Of a stretch of DNA of 11,951 bases, positions 1 to 7,400 are shown in pieces. The notes under the pieces were generated by a model. That model ran no database searches. It saw only the letters and a program-made list of their open reading frames with translations, and was not told the DNA's origin. The position numbers and the translations under genes were made by a program. Position 1 is the stretch's first letter; every line of letters starts with the position of its first letter. This DNA comes from an uncultured Chlamydiaceae bacterium (GTDB taxonomy: Bacteria > Chlamydiota > Chlamydiia > Chlamydiales > Parachlamydiaceae), in contig CAMFKA010000040.1 of assembly GCA_945957185.1 (NCBI GenBank), positions 1-11,951 of the forward strand, in the 5' to 3' direction.

Positions 1-151
1 AACGTAACGCGCCCACACGCCCCAGCACTCCAAATTTATTCGTTTATCGACTTATCCTACAAGACCGAGTCACTGAATGATTATATAAAAAATGATTGAT
101 TATAGCAAATAGAAGCGAGAGTCAGTCTACGCTGTGTTATACCGAAAGTGA

Positions 152-490
152 TTAATTTTCATTCAAAAGCAGTTCAAGTTTAACCTTGATTGCCGGAAGT
201 TCAATTTTCACAACTGACCAAGTGAGAGATAAGTCTACATCAAAGTATTCATGAATCAAAACATCTCGCATTCCGGCCATTTGTTTCCACGGAATTCCAT
301 GATGTTTTTCTCGAAATGATTTAGAGAGATTTTTTACTGCTTCTCCAATGATCTCAAGACGTCGTATGATTGCATCTTGTAAAACCTTGCTTTTCTTGAA
401 TTTATCTGTTGTTAATTCTTTAGAATATGACTCAATCAACTCGATCGATTCAACAATATGCCCAATAAATATTTTTGGATCTTTCTTCAC
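152..490 (-). CDS. hepT: HepT-like HEPN toxin of an MntA/HepT pair (DUF86 family)
   Basis: HepT proteins are HEPN-fold RNases neutralised when the partner MntA nucleotidyltransferase AMPylates a conserved tyrosine. With the start chosen here the protein has 112 residues, normal for the family. The HEPN active-site motif R-x4-H-x-Y is intact as R75, H80 and Y82 (RDVLIHEY), and the N-terminus (KDPKIFIGHIVESIELIE) is typical. The open frame extends upstream to a TTG at 535, but the GTG at 490 is preferred. It overlaps the TGA of mntA as GTGA, the usual arrangement for translational coupling, and it begins the protein where relatives begin. Since catalytic and modification residues are present, the toxin looks functional. 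Activity itself is inferred from the family. Confidence 0.88.
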   Translation of the reverse strand: MKKDPKIFIGHIVESIELIESYSKELTTDKFKKSKVLQDAIIRRLEIIGEAVKNLSKSFREKHHGIPWKQMAGMRDVLIHEYFDVDLSLTWSVVKIELPAIKVKLELLLNEN

Positions 491-783
491 AAAATCACCA
501 CTTGCTCTGCAAGAATCCGATCTCGCAATCTCCAATAAATCGAACTATACGTAACAATATCAACTTTTCTTCCTAAAACTTCTTCCAATTCTGATTTTAG
601 GTCGACCAGGTCGAAAAGACTTTTATTTTTCGCTTTGTATTCAATAAGAAAATCGACATCGCTGCCGGATTTAGGGCGTCCCTGTGCAAAAGAACCAAAT
701 ATTGCGGCACGTTTGATCGAATGCCTTTTTAAAATTGGTAACGATCGTTTTTTTATTCCGGATAGTGTTCCAACTTTTTCCAT
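487..783 (-). CDS. mntA: MntA-like minimal nucleotidyltransferase antitoxin
   Basis: This 98-residue protein is a minimal nucleotidyltransferase of the polymerase-beta fold. The family motif GS-x10-D-x-D is complete: G30-S31, then D42 and D44, the metal-binding aspartates, in GSFAQG...GSDVDF. Family members transfer AMP from ATP to the tyrosine of the adjacent HepT toxin and so silence it. The ATG at 783 is preceded on the minus strand by a strong GAGGGAGG ribosome-binding sequence about five bases away. The stop codon overlaps the GTG start of hepT, so the antitoxin is made first from a bicistronic message. The pair stands alone, divergent from the peptidase gene, as is common for such modules carried as genomic passengers. 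Confidence 0.88.
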   Translation of the reverse strand: MEKVGTLSGIKKRSLPILKRHSIKRAAIFGSFAQGRPKSGSDVDFLIEYKAKNKSLFDLVDLKSELEEVLGRKVDIVTYSSIYWRLRDRILAEQVVIL

Positions 784-856
784 ATTTGCCTCCCTCTTTA
801 CTCATCATACCAACTACACCAATTTCACGCACTCTAGACAATTGTAGACCTACAGC

Positions 857-886
857 TTGACAGCTTAGGAGGTTCTGAACTATAAA
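857..886 (+). promoter_or_regulatory. Probable sigma70/sigma66 promoter for the M20 peptidase gene
   Basis: A perfect -35 hexamer TTGACA (857-862) is followed after 18 bases by TATAAA (881-886), five of six matches to the -10 consensus. The predicted start would lie near 893, giving a leader of under 20 bases that contains only the AGGAG (898-902) ribosome-binding site and the ATG at 910. This is the best promoter match in the window. Confidence 0.72.
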
Positions 887-909
887 TTCTTTAAACCAGG
901 AGCCGCACA

Positions 910-2277
910 ATGACCCAACAATTCTCTACCTACTTCGCTGATCATCAAGTTTCTTTCCTGAAAGAATTCTCTGAATTCCTCGCATTTCAGAGCATCAGTT
1001 CGGAACACTCCTACAAAGAAGACATCCTCAAATGCGCTGATTGGGTCGTGCAATTCCTTCAATCCATCCACTTCCAAACATCGCTGTGGGAGACTTCCGG
1101 GCACCCTATCATTTTTGCTGAAGACCTCTCCGCAGGTCCCGATCAACCCACACTACTCATCTACAACCACTACGATGTCCAACCGGTAGACCCTCTCGAC
1201 CTATGGAAAACGCCTCCATTCCGCGCAACGATGCATGAAGGGCAAATTTATGCTCGGGGAGCTCAAGATAACAAAGGTCAGTGCTTCTATGTCTTACAAG
1301 CTCTAAAATACTACAAAACCGTCGTAGGCGCTCTCCCCATCAACATTAAATTGATTATTGAGGGGGAAGAGGAGTGCGGCAGCCACGGCTTATTGGAAAT
1401 TCTTCCCAAAAAAGCTAAAGAACTTAAAGCCGACTACCTTGCTATTGTCGATCTCGGTATCCCCAACATCAACACCCCCGCCATCACCTTAGGGATCCGC
1501 GGGCTTGTCACTATGGATGTCAAACTGACAGGCTCTAACACCGATCTCCACTCCGGATCGCATGGAGGGCTTGTTTTTAATCCATTACATGCTCTTACTG
1601 ACATTTTAGGGAAACTTCGCGATAGTACAGGCAAAATCACTGTCCCGGGATTTTACGACTCTATCACCCCCATTTCCAAAGAAGAAGTCGAGCGACTTTC
1701 TCTCACTTTTGATGAAAAAGGGTACTTCAAAGAGTTCGAAGCAGCAGCCTCCGGAGGAGAAACAGCTTTCACCCCCTTGGAAAGAAACTGGCTGCGCCCC
1801 ACTCTCGAAATCAACGGGCTATGGGGAGGCTATACCGGTAGCGGATTCAAAACCGTTATTCCTGCTCAGGCGTTTGCGAAAATCTCTTGCAGGCTCGTTC
1901 CGGGGCAAGATCCCGCGACCATTGGAAAACTCGTCGCGAAAGCAATTGAATCGCATGCACCAAAAGGGATTAAAACCGAAGTCGATATCCATGCCGGCGG
2001 AGGCCCTGCCGTAAGAGGCACTCCGGAATCAAAAATCGTGCAAGCTGTTGCAAAATCTTACGAAGAAACATTTAAAACGCCTTGCAAATACATTTTGGAA
2101 GGCGCATCCATTCCCGTCGTAAGCAAACTGGCGGAAACGTGTAAAGCAGAAACCGTTCTATTTGGATTAGGACTTCCTAGTGATAAAATTCACGCTCCTA
2201 ACGAACACTTTGGCGTCGACAGACTCGCAAAAGGCTTTGAAATCATCACCAGAACCATCCAACATCTCAGAGTATAA
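910..2277 (+). CDS. M20-family metallopeptidase (dipeptidase / carnosinase-like)
   Basis: This 455-residue protein is a zinc-dependent M20 hydrolase, most likely a cytosolic dipeptidase; no signal peptide is visible. All expected metal and catalytic positions can be seen: H87-x-D89 in NHYDVQP, the bridging D120 in GAQDNKGQ, the catalytic/metal glutamates in EGEEECGS (about 154-155), D181, and a C-terminal histidine in HAPNEH (H428). DLHSGSHGG in the middle is the dimerisation/lid segment with the substrate-contacting histidine, as in carnosinase-type members rather than acetylornithine deacetylases. AGGAG seven bases upstream supports the ATG at 910. In an intracellular bacterium living on host peptides, amino-acid salvage is a reasonable role. 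Exact substrate specificity cannot be read from sequence. Confidence 0.9.
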   Translation: MTQQFSTYFADHQVSFLKEFSEFLAFQSISSEHSYKEDILKCADWVVQFLQSIHFQTSLWETSGHPIIFAEDLSAGPDQPTLLIYNHYDVQPVDPLDLWKTPPFRATMHEGQIYARGAQDNKGQCFYVLQALKYYKTVVGALPINIKLIIEGEEECGSHGLLEILPKKAKELKADYLAIVDLGIPNINTPAITLGIRGLVTMDVKLTGSNTDLHSGSHGGLVFNPLHALTDILGKLRDSTGKITVPGFYDSITPISKEEVERLSLTFDEKGYFKEFEAAASGGETAFTPLERNWLRPTLEINGLWGGYTGSGFKTVIPAQAFAKISCRLVPGQDPATIGKLVAKAIESHAPKGIKTEVDIHAGGGPAVRGTPESKIVQAVAKSYEETFKTPCKYILEGASIPVVSKLAETCKAETVLFGLGLPSDKIHAPNEHFGVDRLAKGFEIITRTIQHLRV

Positions 2278-2281
2278 AATC

Positions 2282-2461
2282 ATGAAAACCGATAAAGATC
2301 CAACCCCTCATTACTTTCCTGTCTCTCATGGTTATTCGGGTATGCCCGATCGCAGCGCCTATTCTGAGCACGAAGACGTTCCCACTGAATTGGAAATGAA
2401 AATCCAAGCGATTGTAGAAAAAATGATATTCTTTTGTTGCGGCGGTAAGAAGGAAGATTAA
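2282..2461 (+). CDS. Small 59-residue protein of unknown function, coupled to the M20 peptidase
   Basis: I do not recognise this protein. It starts four bases after the peptidase stop codon with no convincing ribosome-binding site of its own, so it is probably translated by coupling. The first 35 residues are polar and rich in His, Pro, Tyr and Asp (for example HYFPVSHGYSG). They are followed by a short amphipathic helix (about 36-50) and a tail FFCCGGKKED with an adjacent cysteine pair. There is no signal peptide or membrane segment. The Cys-Cys-Gly-Gly tail and the histidines could bind metal or be lipid-modified, but that is speculation. Its stop codon is one base from that of the opposing bicupin gene. 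The main argument for a real gene is close same-strand spacing plus an intact frame. Confidence 0.6.
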   Translation: MKTDKDPTPHYFPVSHGYSGMPDRSAYSEHEDVPTELEMKIQAIVEKMIFFCCGGKKED

Positions 2462-2462
2462 A

Positions 2463-3488
2463 TCACTTATCGACAGGATTCGTTTTTTGAACGATGAAAA
2501 GATCCTCGTAATAAGTAGGAAGGCCTTCAAACAGTGTTTTTGGGGCTTTTAATACACTCGCTAACACATCGTTAGAATTCGATTTTACGCTACCCGTAAA
2601 ACCAATATCTCCCGGCATCGCCTGATCGAAGAAAATGTACAATTGCAAATCACTTCCGGTTAGGTTCTCGATGTGATGAGGATAAGCCGGAGGGATAAAA
2701 TAGATATCCCCTTCATTCATCTCGTAAGTGTCCACCTTGCCGCTAGGAGAAAGAATTGACATTCTCCCCTTCCCTTTATGCACATACCCCAATTCGACCG
2801 TTTCCGGATGCCAATGGGGCTCTCGCATTCCGGTTCCATTCAAATGTAACGAATAGATCGCTTGTCGCTCTAAAACGGGCCATACATCTTTTCTTGCAAC
2901 CCTTGCTTGACCGCCCGGAGAAGCAATCAAAGGAGCTGCCCCTTCCAAATGGTAACGATAGGGAGAGTCGTAACGACTCTCTTTAGTTGCCTTAACAGGT
3001 GTTTCAAGCATCGAAATAAACGTATTGTCTGTAGATTTTGGAATCGCTTGAAAAGTCTTTGCCGGAACACTCCAAGTGTTCCCTAAAACTGCATTAGTGA
3101 ACATTCCAAATGTTCCGGACAGTCCAAAATCTTCCGGTTCTTCATTAGAAAAAAGGAGAATGAACTCTGCCGATTCTTCCCCAACGGTCTGTATGGCGTG
3201 AAGCGATCCGGAGGGCACGTAAAAAACGTCACCTGCTTGCACAAGAAAAGTTTCTTTGGCGTTTCCTGTCGCGTAAATGGAGACTAGCGCTTCCCCTCGG
3301 ATACAGCAGCCCAACTCGTCTGCATTGGCATGCCAATGCGGCTCACGAACAGCATAAGGATTTAAGGATAGCTTATAGAATGAAACACCTTGCAAAAGAG
3401 GGAAATTTTTCTTGCTCACTTGAAGGCGATATCCCCCTTCATTTTGATTCTGTGGAGCAATATCTTTGAGATGAAGCAAATGAGACAT
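2463..3488 (-). CDS. Bicupin protein, oxalate decarboxylase-like
   Basis: The 341-residue protein contains two cupin barrels in tandem. Each has a histidine-rich first motif and a C-terminal histidine. Cupin 1 has H51, H53, E58 and H97 (EPHWHANADELG, then PSGSLHAIQ). Cupin 2 has H225, H227, E232 and H271/H272 (EPHWHPETVELG, then PPAYPHHIEN). This is the manganese-binding arrangement of oxalate decarboxylase/germin-type bicupins, so both sites look metal-competent. No signal peptide is seen. The oxalate decarboxylase lid motif is not recognisable, so the reaction is uncertain; oxalate or another small acid or sugar are all possible. The ATG at 3488 has GAGAGGG upstream. It lies 35 bases downstream of the unknown 465-residue gene and is probably the last gene of that operon. 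Confidence 0.8.
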   Translation of the reverse strand: MSHLLHLKDIAPQNQNEGGYRLQVSKKNFPLLQGVSFYKLSLNPYAVREPHWHANADELGCCIRGEALVSIYATGNAKETFLVQAGDVFYVPSGSLHAIQTVGEESAEFILLFSNEEPEDFGLSGTFGMFTNAVLGNTWSVPAKTFQAIPKSTDNTFISMLETPVKATKESRYDSPYRYHLEGAAPLIASPGGQARVARKDVWPVLERQAIYSLHLNGTGMREPHWHPETVELGYVHKGKGRMSILSPSGKVDTYEMNEGDIYFIPPAYPHHIENLTGSDLQLYIFFDQAMPGDIGFTGSVKSNSNDVLASVLKAPKTLFEGLPTYYEDLFIVQKTNPVDK

Positions 3489-3523
3489 GGCACCCTCTCT
3501 TTTCTTCCTTATACCGATAAATC

Positions 3524-4921
3524 TTATTTTTGGGATCTACGATTTTTAAGAGGGATGCCAAAGGGATTCCCTTCAGGGCGATTCGCTTCCACTTCGGGGG
3601 CGATCACCGCCGCTAAATACCAAGGGTGGTGTAGAATCGATTTCTCGGGATTGAATAAATCTCCAAGAGTATCGATGTGTCGTTTCCCTTCCGGAGTAAA
3701 CCGCGCCGTTGCACCTAAAAAAAGACAGAGCATCGCATTTGTGACGACACCCGGGAAAAAATAAAGCGCATTCACAAACCATTTTGGGAGTTTCTCCTGC
3801 ACCTTATTCCACCGTTTGATCACTGATAACGGGAAATACAGCTTTAACATCGAAGACGCAGTGTCCAGCTGAATGCCGCATGCCGCCGCTACCTCATTGA
3901 CCATGACGACACAACTGTCATCAAACAAGCCAAACGTCAGATTTTTACGCTGTTTGATCGATTTGATTTTCTCTAACCCTCTGTCAAAATCTTCTTTCGT
4001 GATTTCAAAATGCAACTCTACAATCTTCGTTCCTTCGCTAGTTTTGATGGGGAGTTTACAATCGGGTTCGATAGGCCACATGGTATTCATGTCCGGAGAC
4101 TGAATCGTAGCAGGAAAATTCACCAACGCTTTCTCAAGTTTCCACACTCGTGGAGGTCGATACTTGCCAAATTCATACACTTTTCCTTCGGGGGTCGTCA
4201 GCCTAAACCAAGAATGCTCTCCGCTATAACGAGGAGCTTTCGGAGTGCAAAATGCGCAAAAAGTAAACACATAAGAGCCGGGAAGGGGGTGCCGTTTCGT
4301 CCGGTAAGCACGCGTTTCCGGATCTTCCCACTCCGCAAAATCATCATTTTTCAGCCCTTTTTCTCCATATTTCCATGGCCAAATCCCGGGGACATCGGGG
4401 TGATCCACCAAAGCTGATTTCGCGTCTTCCCAGTCGACGTATTCACCGTTCATCAGAATCTGTACGGGAGAAAATGCGTCTTTCGTTTTTAAGGAGTGAC
4501 GGTAGTGGGCGAGATAATTGTAGAGGAATGCCTTCGTGTCAGTAAACGACTGCAAATCGGGACTAGCGTCCATATTCGCCCGTGTAATTCCCAGTCTGTA
4601 AGCGGTGAATTCCGCTTTAAAATTTTTGAATAATTGGTCGTCCGCGCGTTCAAGCCATTTTTTATTACGCAGCAGAAACTCGCGTAAAATGCACACTTCT
4701 CGACCTTTAAAAGCGTCCGCAGGAAATATCCGGGGAGCTTCGCTCAACCCTTCCACCAGCAGCGTCATCAACGCAATCCCCTGCTGTCTGGAGTAATCGG
4801 AACGGTAGCGGAGTTTTAAACGCTCAAAAAAAGTTGCGGGGTGAATCTTTCCTCGATAGACGATGGGGTATGCAACCTCATCTAACGCATTTGTAAGTTC
4901 GGTTAACGTCGCTTTTTTCAT
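3524..4921 (-). CDS. Protein of unknown function with a possible permuted papain-like His/Cys site
   Basis: This 465-residue protein is not one I can name. Residues 216-260 contain SYVFTFCAF, then GEHSWFRLTTPEGKVYEFG with H236. Residues 328-352 contain LTFGLFDDSCVVMVNEVAAA with C337. A histidine on a strand followed about 100 residues later by a helix-start cysteine is the order seen in circularly permuted NlpC/P60 (papain-like) hydrolases, so H236/C337 is a candidate catalytic pair. This is an inference from pattern only. One hydrophobic stretch (about 382-405) could be a membrane or buried helix. The N-terminal 200 residues are polar and helical without a signal peptide. The ATG at 4921 is preferred over a TTG at 4951; neither has a good ribosome-binding site. 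It lies 37 bases downstream of the solute-binding protein gene. Confidence 0.7.
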   Translation of the reverse strand: MKKATLTELTNALDEVAYPIVYRGKIHPATFFERLKLRYRSDYSRQQGIALMTLLVEGLSEAPRIFPADAFKGREVCILREFLLRNKKWLERADDQLFKNFKAEFTAYRLGITRANMDASPDLQSFTDTKAFLYNYLAHYRHSLKTKDAFSPVQILMNGEYVDWEDAKSALVDHPDVPGIWPWKYGEKGLKNDDFAEWEDPETRAYRTKRHPLPGSYVFTFCAFCTPKAPRYSGEHSWFRLTTPEGKVYEFGKYRPPRVWKLEKALVNFPATIQSPDMNTMWPIEPDCKLPIKTSEGTKIVELHFEITKEDFDRGLEKIKSIKQRKNLTFGLFDDSCVVMVNEVAAACGIQLDTASSMLKLYFPLSVIKRWNKVQEKLPKWFVNALYFFPGVVTNAMLCLFLGATARFTPEGKRHIDTLGDLFNPEKSILHHPWYLAAVIAPEVEANRPEGNPFGIPLKNRRSQK

Positions 4922-4958
4922 AACGAAATAAGCCCGGTTAAAAGATAACAATCAGGGT

Positions 4959-5753
4959 TTAAGGAGCTTCCGTATCGATCAGTTGCCAGGAATCTAATAA
5001 CTTTTTAAATTCCCCCTCCTCTCTCATTTTAGCTAATCCGGCATTAAATGCGCTAATCAACGCTTGACCTTTTGCTGTTTTGATGGTCATTAACCGCAGA
5101 CCGACTTCGTTAAGCGGCTTCGTTGCCACAACGATTTTTCCTGCATAAAAGCCTTGTGTTAAGTTGTATGCAGGAATCGCGTCCATCAAAATCGCATCCA
5201 CACGATTAGTCATTAATGCTTGGACGGCAGCAGCATAGGAATCGTATGTACGAAGGACAACTTGGGGGTATTTCGTCACTTCGATATCGAGAAGATCGCC
5301 ACGGCGGTAAGCAATCGCTTTCCCGGTAAGCTCATCTAAACTATGGAACGTGTCCCCTTTTTGAACGACTAAGACAGGACCGGTCAAGTAAATCGGATCT
5401 GAAATCAAATATCTATTTTTATCTGTTGAAGCGGGGTTTACCCCTGAGATGATTGCGTCAAATTCACCGCTATCCAACGCGTGAAATAATCCGGTATACC
5501 CTTTGTTATAGAGCTTTACTTTGAAATCTTCCGCCGCGCCGATTTTGATCATTAGCTCGTTAGTCAATCCGGCCATGTTTTTTTCTTTGCCATAAAGCGC
5601 AACGGGATACCAGGTTTCGTCCCTTCCAATGGTGTACTCAGGTTCAAAATAATCGATTGTTCCAGTGCAAGCTTTTGCCAAAAACAAAAAAAGAAGCACA
5701 ACTGCTAATCCGGCTCCGATAAATTTCAAATAATGCATTTTTTGATCGTTCAT
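4959..5753 (-). CDS. Periplasmic amino-acid-type solute-binding protein (SBP_bac_3 family)
   Basis: The 264-residue protein has one N-terminal hydrophobic helix (about 9-28) ending in LFLAKAC. C29 could be a lipidation site, although K at -2 makes the lipobox atypical; otherwise it is an uncleaved anchor or signal peptide. The remainder is a family-3 binding protein of the kind that delivers polar amino acids to ABC transporters. Typical segments are FDAIISGVNPASTDKNRYLI with R114 (usual ligand carboxylate contact), SDPIYLTGP, and TNRVDAILMD near 182-191. Chlamydiae use a related arginine-binding protein (ArtJ), but the ligand here is unknown. No permease or ATPase gene is adjacent. The first ATG (5753) is used; a second at 5738 is also possible. 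It appears to be the first gene of a three-gene minus-strand operon. Confidence 0.82.
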   Translation of the reverse strand: MNDQKMHYLKFIGAGLAVVLLFLFLAKACTGTIDYFEPEYTIGRDETWYPVALYGKEKNMAGLTNELMIKIGAAEDFKVKLYNKGYTGLFHALDSGEFDAIISGVNPASTDKNRYLISDPIYLTGPVLVVQKGDTFHSLDELTGKAIAYRRGDLLDIEVTKYPQVVLRTYDSYAAAVQALMTNRVDAILMDAIPAYNLTQGFYAGKIVVATKPLNEVGLRLMTIKTAKGQALISAFNAGLAKMREEGEFKKLLDSWQLIDTEAP

Positions 5754-5897
5754 ATAAAAAATAAGAAAATTAAATAAACTTTATCGTATCACACCCCCCT
5801 TTTTCTTTCCTTAATTCATTTCACCTCAATGAAAAAATTTACCGGGTTTTAAAAAAAGACTTGCGAAAAAACAAGAAAAAAATTTACAACAGCAATT

Positions 5898-5906
5898 TGA
5901 TATAAC
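5898..5906 (+). promoter_or_regulatory. Possible extended -10 promoter for fadL
   Basis: TGATATAAC (5898-5906) matches an extended -10 element (TGnTATAAC), while no good -35 box lies at the right distance in the AT-rich upstream DNA. Transcription would begin near 5913, at the base of a small hairpin formed by CCGCC (5911-5915) and GGCGG (5930-5934). Confidence 0.45.
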
Positions 5907-5942
5907 TTTCCCGCCCTAAAATTTTGCTAGGCGGTAAAAAAA

Positions 5943-5948
5943 AAGGAA
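5943..5948 (+). promoter_or_regulatory. Ribosome-binding site fixing the fadL start
   Basis: AAGGAA lies six bases before the ATG at 5954. It would fall inside the coding region if the upstream in-frame TTG at 5924 were used, so the ATG is the likely start. The ATG also begins directly with a classic signal peptide. Confidence 0.7.
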
Positions 5949-5953
5949 CCAAA

Positions 5954-7315
5954 ATGAAAAAATTCTTAAAGACACTAGTCCTTGCAGGACTACTCTGTCA
6001 TACGCAGTCTGCTGAAGCTGCCGGCTTCTTGCTGTCAGAACAGTCTGTCAGCTCGATGGGAACAGCTTTTGCTGCTAACACCGCAGGGGTGGATGACGCA
6101 ACAACTGTTTATCTTAACCCAGCAGGAATGACTTCCTTGGCACGTCCAAACGACTTCGTCTCTGGTATTAGCTGGATCATCCCCAACGTAAAATACCACG
6201 ACAAAGGGACCATCAACATTTTTGGTCAACCTATGGGCGCAGCTCCTTGCAGCCACAACACAAACGGTGGACAGATCGGTAAAAACGGATGGATTCCTTA
6301 TTTCGCTTTTGCAAAGAAATTCGGCTGCCGTTGGGCTGCAGGGATCACTGTTAACGCTCCTTTGGGATTAGCAACAGACTACAACGATGAATGGTTTGGC
6401 CGCTACTATGCGACATACTCCCAAGTTATCACCACAAACATCAATCCTGCGCTCGCTTACGACATCACTGACAACCTAACAATCGGTGCCGGTATCAGCG
6501 CGCAATACCTTCACTTAGTCAACAAAAGCATGGTGGACTTCGGCGCAATTTTGGGCGCTCAAACACAAAACCCTGCTTTAGCTGAACAACTCGACGGTAA
6601 AGCTACTCTTAAAGGGTGTGCATGGGGCGTCGGCGGAAACGTTGGATTGCTGTACAAATTCAACTGCGACAGAACACGCATTGGAGTACAATACCGCTCT
6701 CAAATTCACTACAAAGTTAACAACGGACACGTTCGTTACCACGACCGTCCATCCATTCTCGCAACAACATTCCCAAATACAGGTGCTAAAGCCAGCGCAA
6801 CAATGCCTGACGTCGTATCTGCAGGGATCATGCACCGCTGGGATGATGCTTTGACATTGTACGGAGATGTCCAATGGACAAACTGGGCCACATTGAACAA
6901 ACTGGATGTTAAGTTTAAAAATCCAGGACCAGTGCCAGGACCACAAAACTCTCTCACTACATTCAAGTGGAAGAGCGTATGGCACTTTGCAGCAGGTCTT
7001 AAGTACCAGTTGACATGCGACCTCGCATTCCGTTTAGGATACATGTACGACCAAGCGCCAACACGTAACTCCTACTATGTTTCCCCAAGAATTCCTGACT
7101 CAGACCGTCAGTGGGTTGCGTTCGGTATCCAATACTGGATTAATCAATGCATCGCTGTAGACTTCGGTTACACACACTTGTTCATTAACAACAGAAAAGT
7201 AGACAACCGCTCCGGCATTCCTGCTGATGAAGAGATCCGATTCAAAGGCGGACTCTACGGACGTTGGAAAGCATGGACAGACATTCTTGGAATCCAGATC
7301 CACGGATCGTTCTAA
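5954..7315 (+). CDS. fadL: OmpP1/FadL-family outer-membrane lipid transporter
   Basis: This is a 453-residue outer-membrane beta-barrel of the FadL/OmpP1 (TodX) family, which lets long-chain fatty acids or other hydrophobic molecules cross the outer membrane. Residues 1-22 (MKKFLKTLVLAGLL...AEA) are a signal peptide. The mature chain begins AGFLLSEQSVSSMGTAFAA and has NPAGM at about 55-59, the hallmark N-terminal hatch region of the family. The C-terminus ends in phenylalanine (IQIHGSF), the BAM recognition signal. Length is close to the usual ~440. Six cysteines occur in the mature protein (contexts PCSH, FGCR, KGCA, FNCD, LTCD, NQCI), which suggests disulfide bonding as in other chlamydial outer-membrane proteins. 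The gene faces away from the solute-binding operon and precedes a chalcone-isomerase-like secreted protein. Confidence 0.92.
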   Translation: MKKFLKTLVLAGLLCHTQSAEAAGFLLSEQSVSSMGTAFAANTAGVDDATTVYLNPAGMTSLARPNDFVSGISWIIPNVKYHDKGTINIFGQPMGAAPCSHNTNGGQIGKNGWIPYFAFAKKFGCRWAAGITVNAPLGLATDYNDEWFGRYYATYSQVITTNINPALAYDITDNLTIGAGISAQYLHLVNKSMVDFGAILGAQTQNPALAEQLDGKATLKGCAWGVGGNVGLLYKFNCDRTRIGVQYRSQIHYKVNNGHVRYHDRPSILATTFPNTGAKASATMPDVVSAGIMHRWDDALTLYGDVQWTNWATLNKLDVKFKNPGPVPGPQNSLTTFKWKSVWHFAAGLKYQLTCDLAFRLGYMYDQAPTRNSYYVSPRIPDSDRQWVAFGIQYWINQCIAVDFGYTHLFINNRKVDNRSGIPADEEIRFKGGLYGRWKAWTDILGIQIHGSF

Positions 7316-7331
7316 GAACTTGTTAACAGCT

Positions 7332-7375
7332 ATCCCTTGTGTGTTGGAACATCCTACGCACAAGGGATTTTTTTT
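7332..7375 (+). terminator. Intrinsic terminator after fadL
   Basis: ATCCCTTGTG (7332-7341) pairs perfectly with CACAAGGGAT (7359-7368). The stem extends by a G-U and a G-C pair to 12 bp around a 13-base loop and is followed by eight T residues (7368-7375). It leaves only about 25 bases before the next ATG, so the downstream gene probably depends on read-through or on a promoter inside fadL. Confidence 0.9.
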
Positions 7376-7389
7376 ACCCTTCAAAAAAT

Positions 7390-7394
7390 AGGTG
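7390..7394 (+). promoter_or_regulatory. Ribosome-binding site fixing the start at 7401
   Basis: AGGTG lies six bases before the ATG at 7401. The alternative in-frame GTG at 7392 overlaps this ribosome-binding sequence, which makes it an unlikely start. Confidence 0.65.
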
Positions 7395-7400
7395 CATTTT

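Noticed and set aside
1..151. Possible repeat or regulatory site at the left edge (GC-rich start and the short repeat AATGATT)
   Set aside because: No inverted repeat, terminator or gene end could be supported in these 151 bases. The repeat is too short to mean anything.
910..1146. Minus-strand open frame over the start of the M20 gene (880-1146)
   Set aside because: It is a shadow of the well-supported peptidase gene on the other strand and has no family features.
5754..5897. Promoter for the solute-binding protein operon in the AT-rich divergent region
   Set aside because: Many weak -10-like hexamers occur, but none has a convincing -35 partner on the minus strand, so no site is annotated.
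6578..7044. Several open frames on the opposite strand and in other frames inside fadL
   Set aside because: Cysteine-rich, low-complexity translations with no motif, fully inside a confident outer-membrane protein gene. They are shadow frames.
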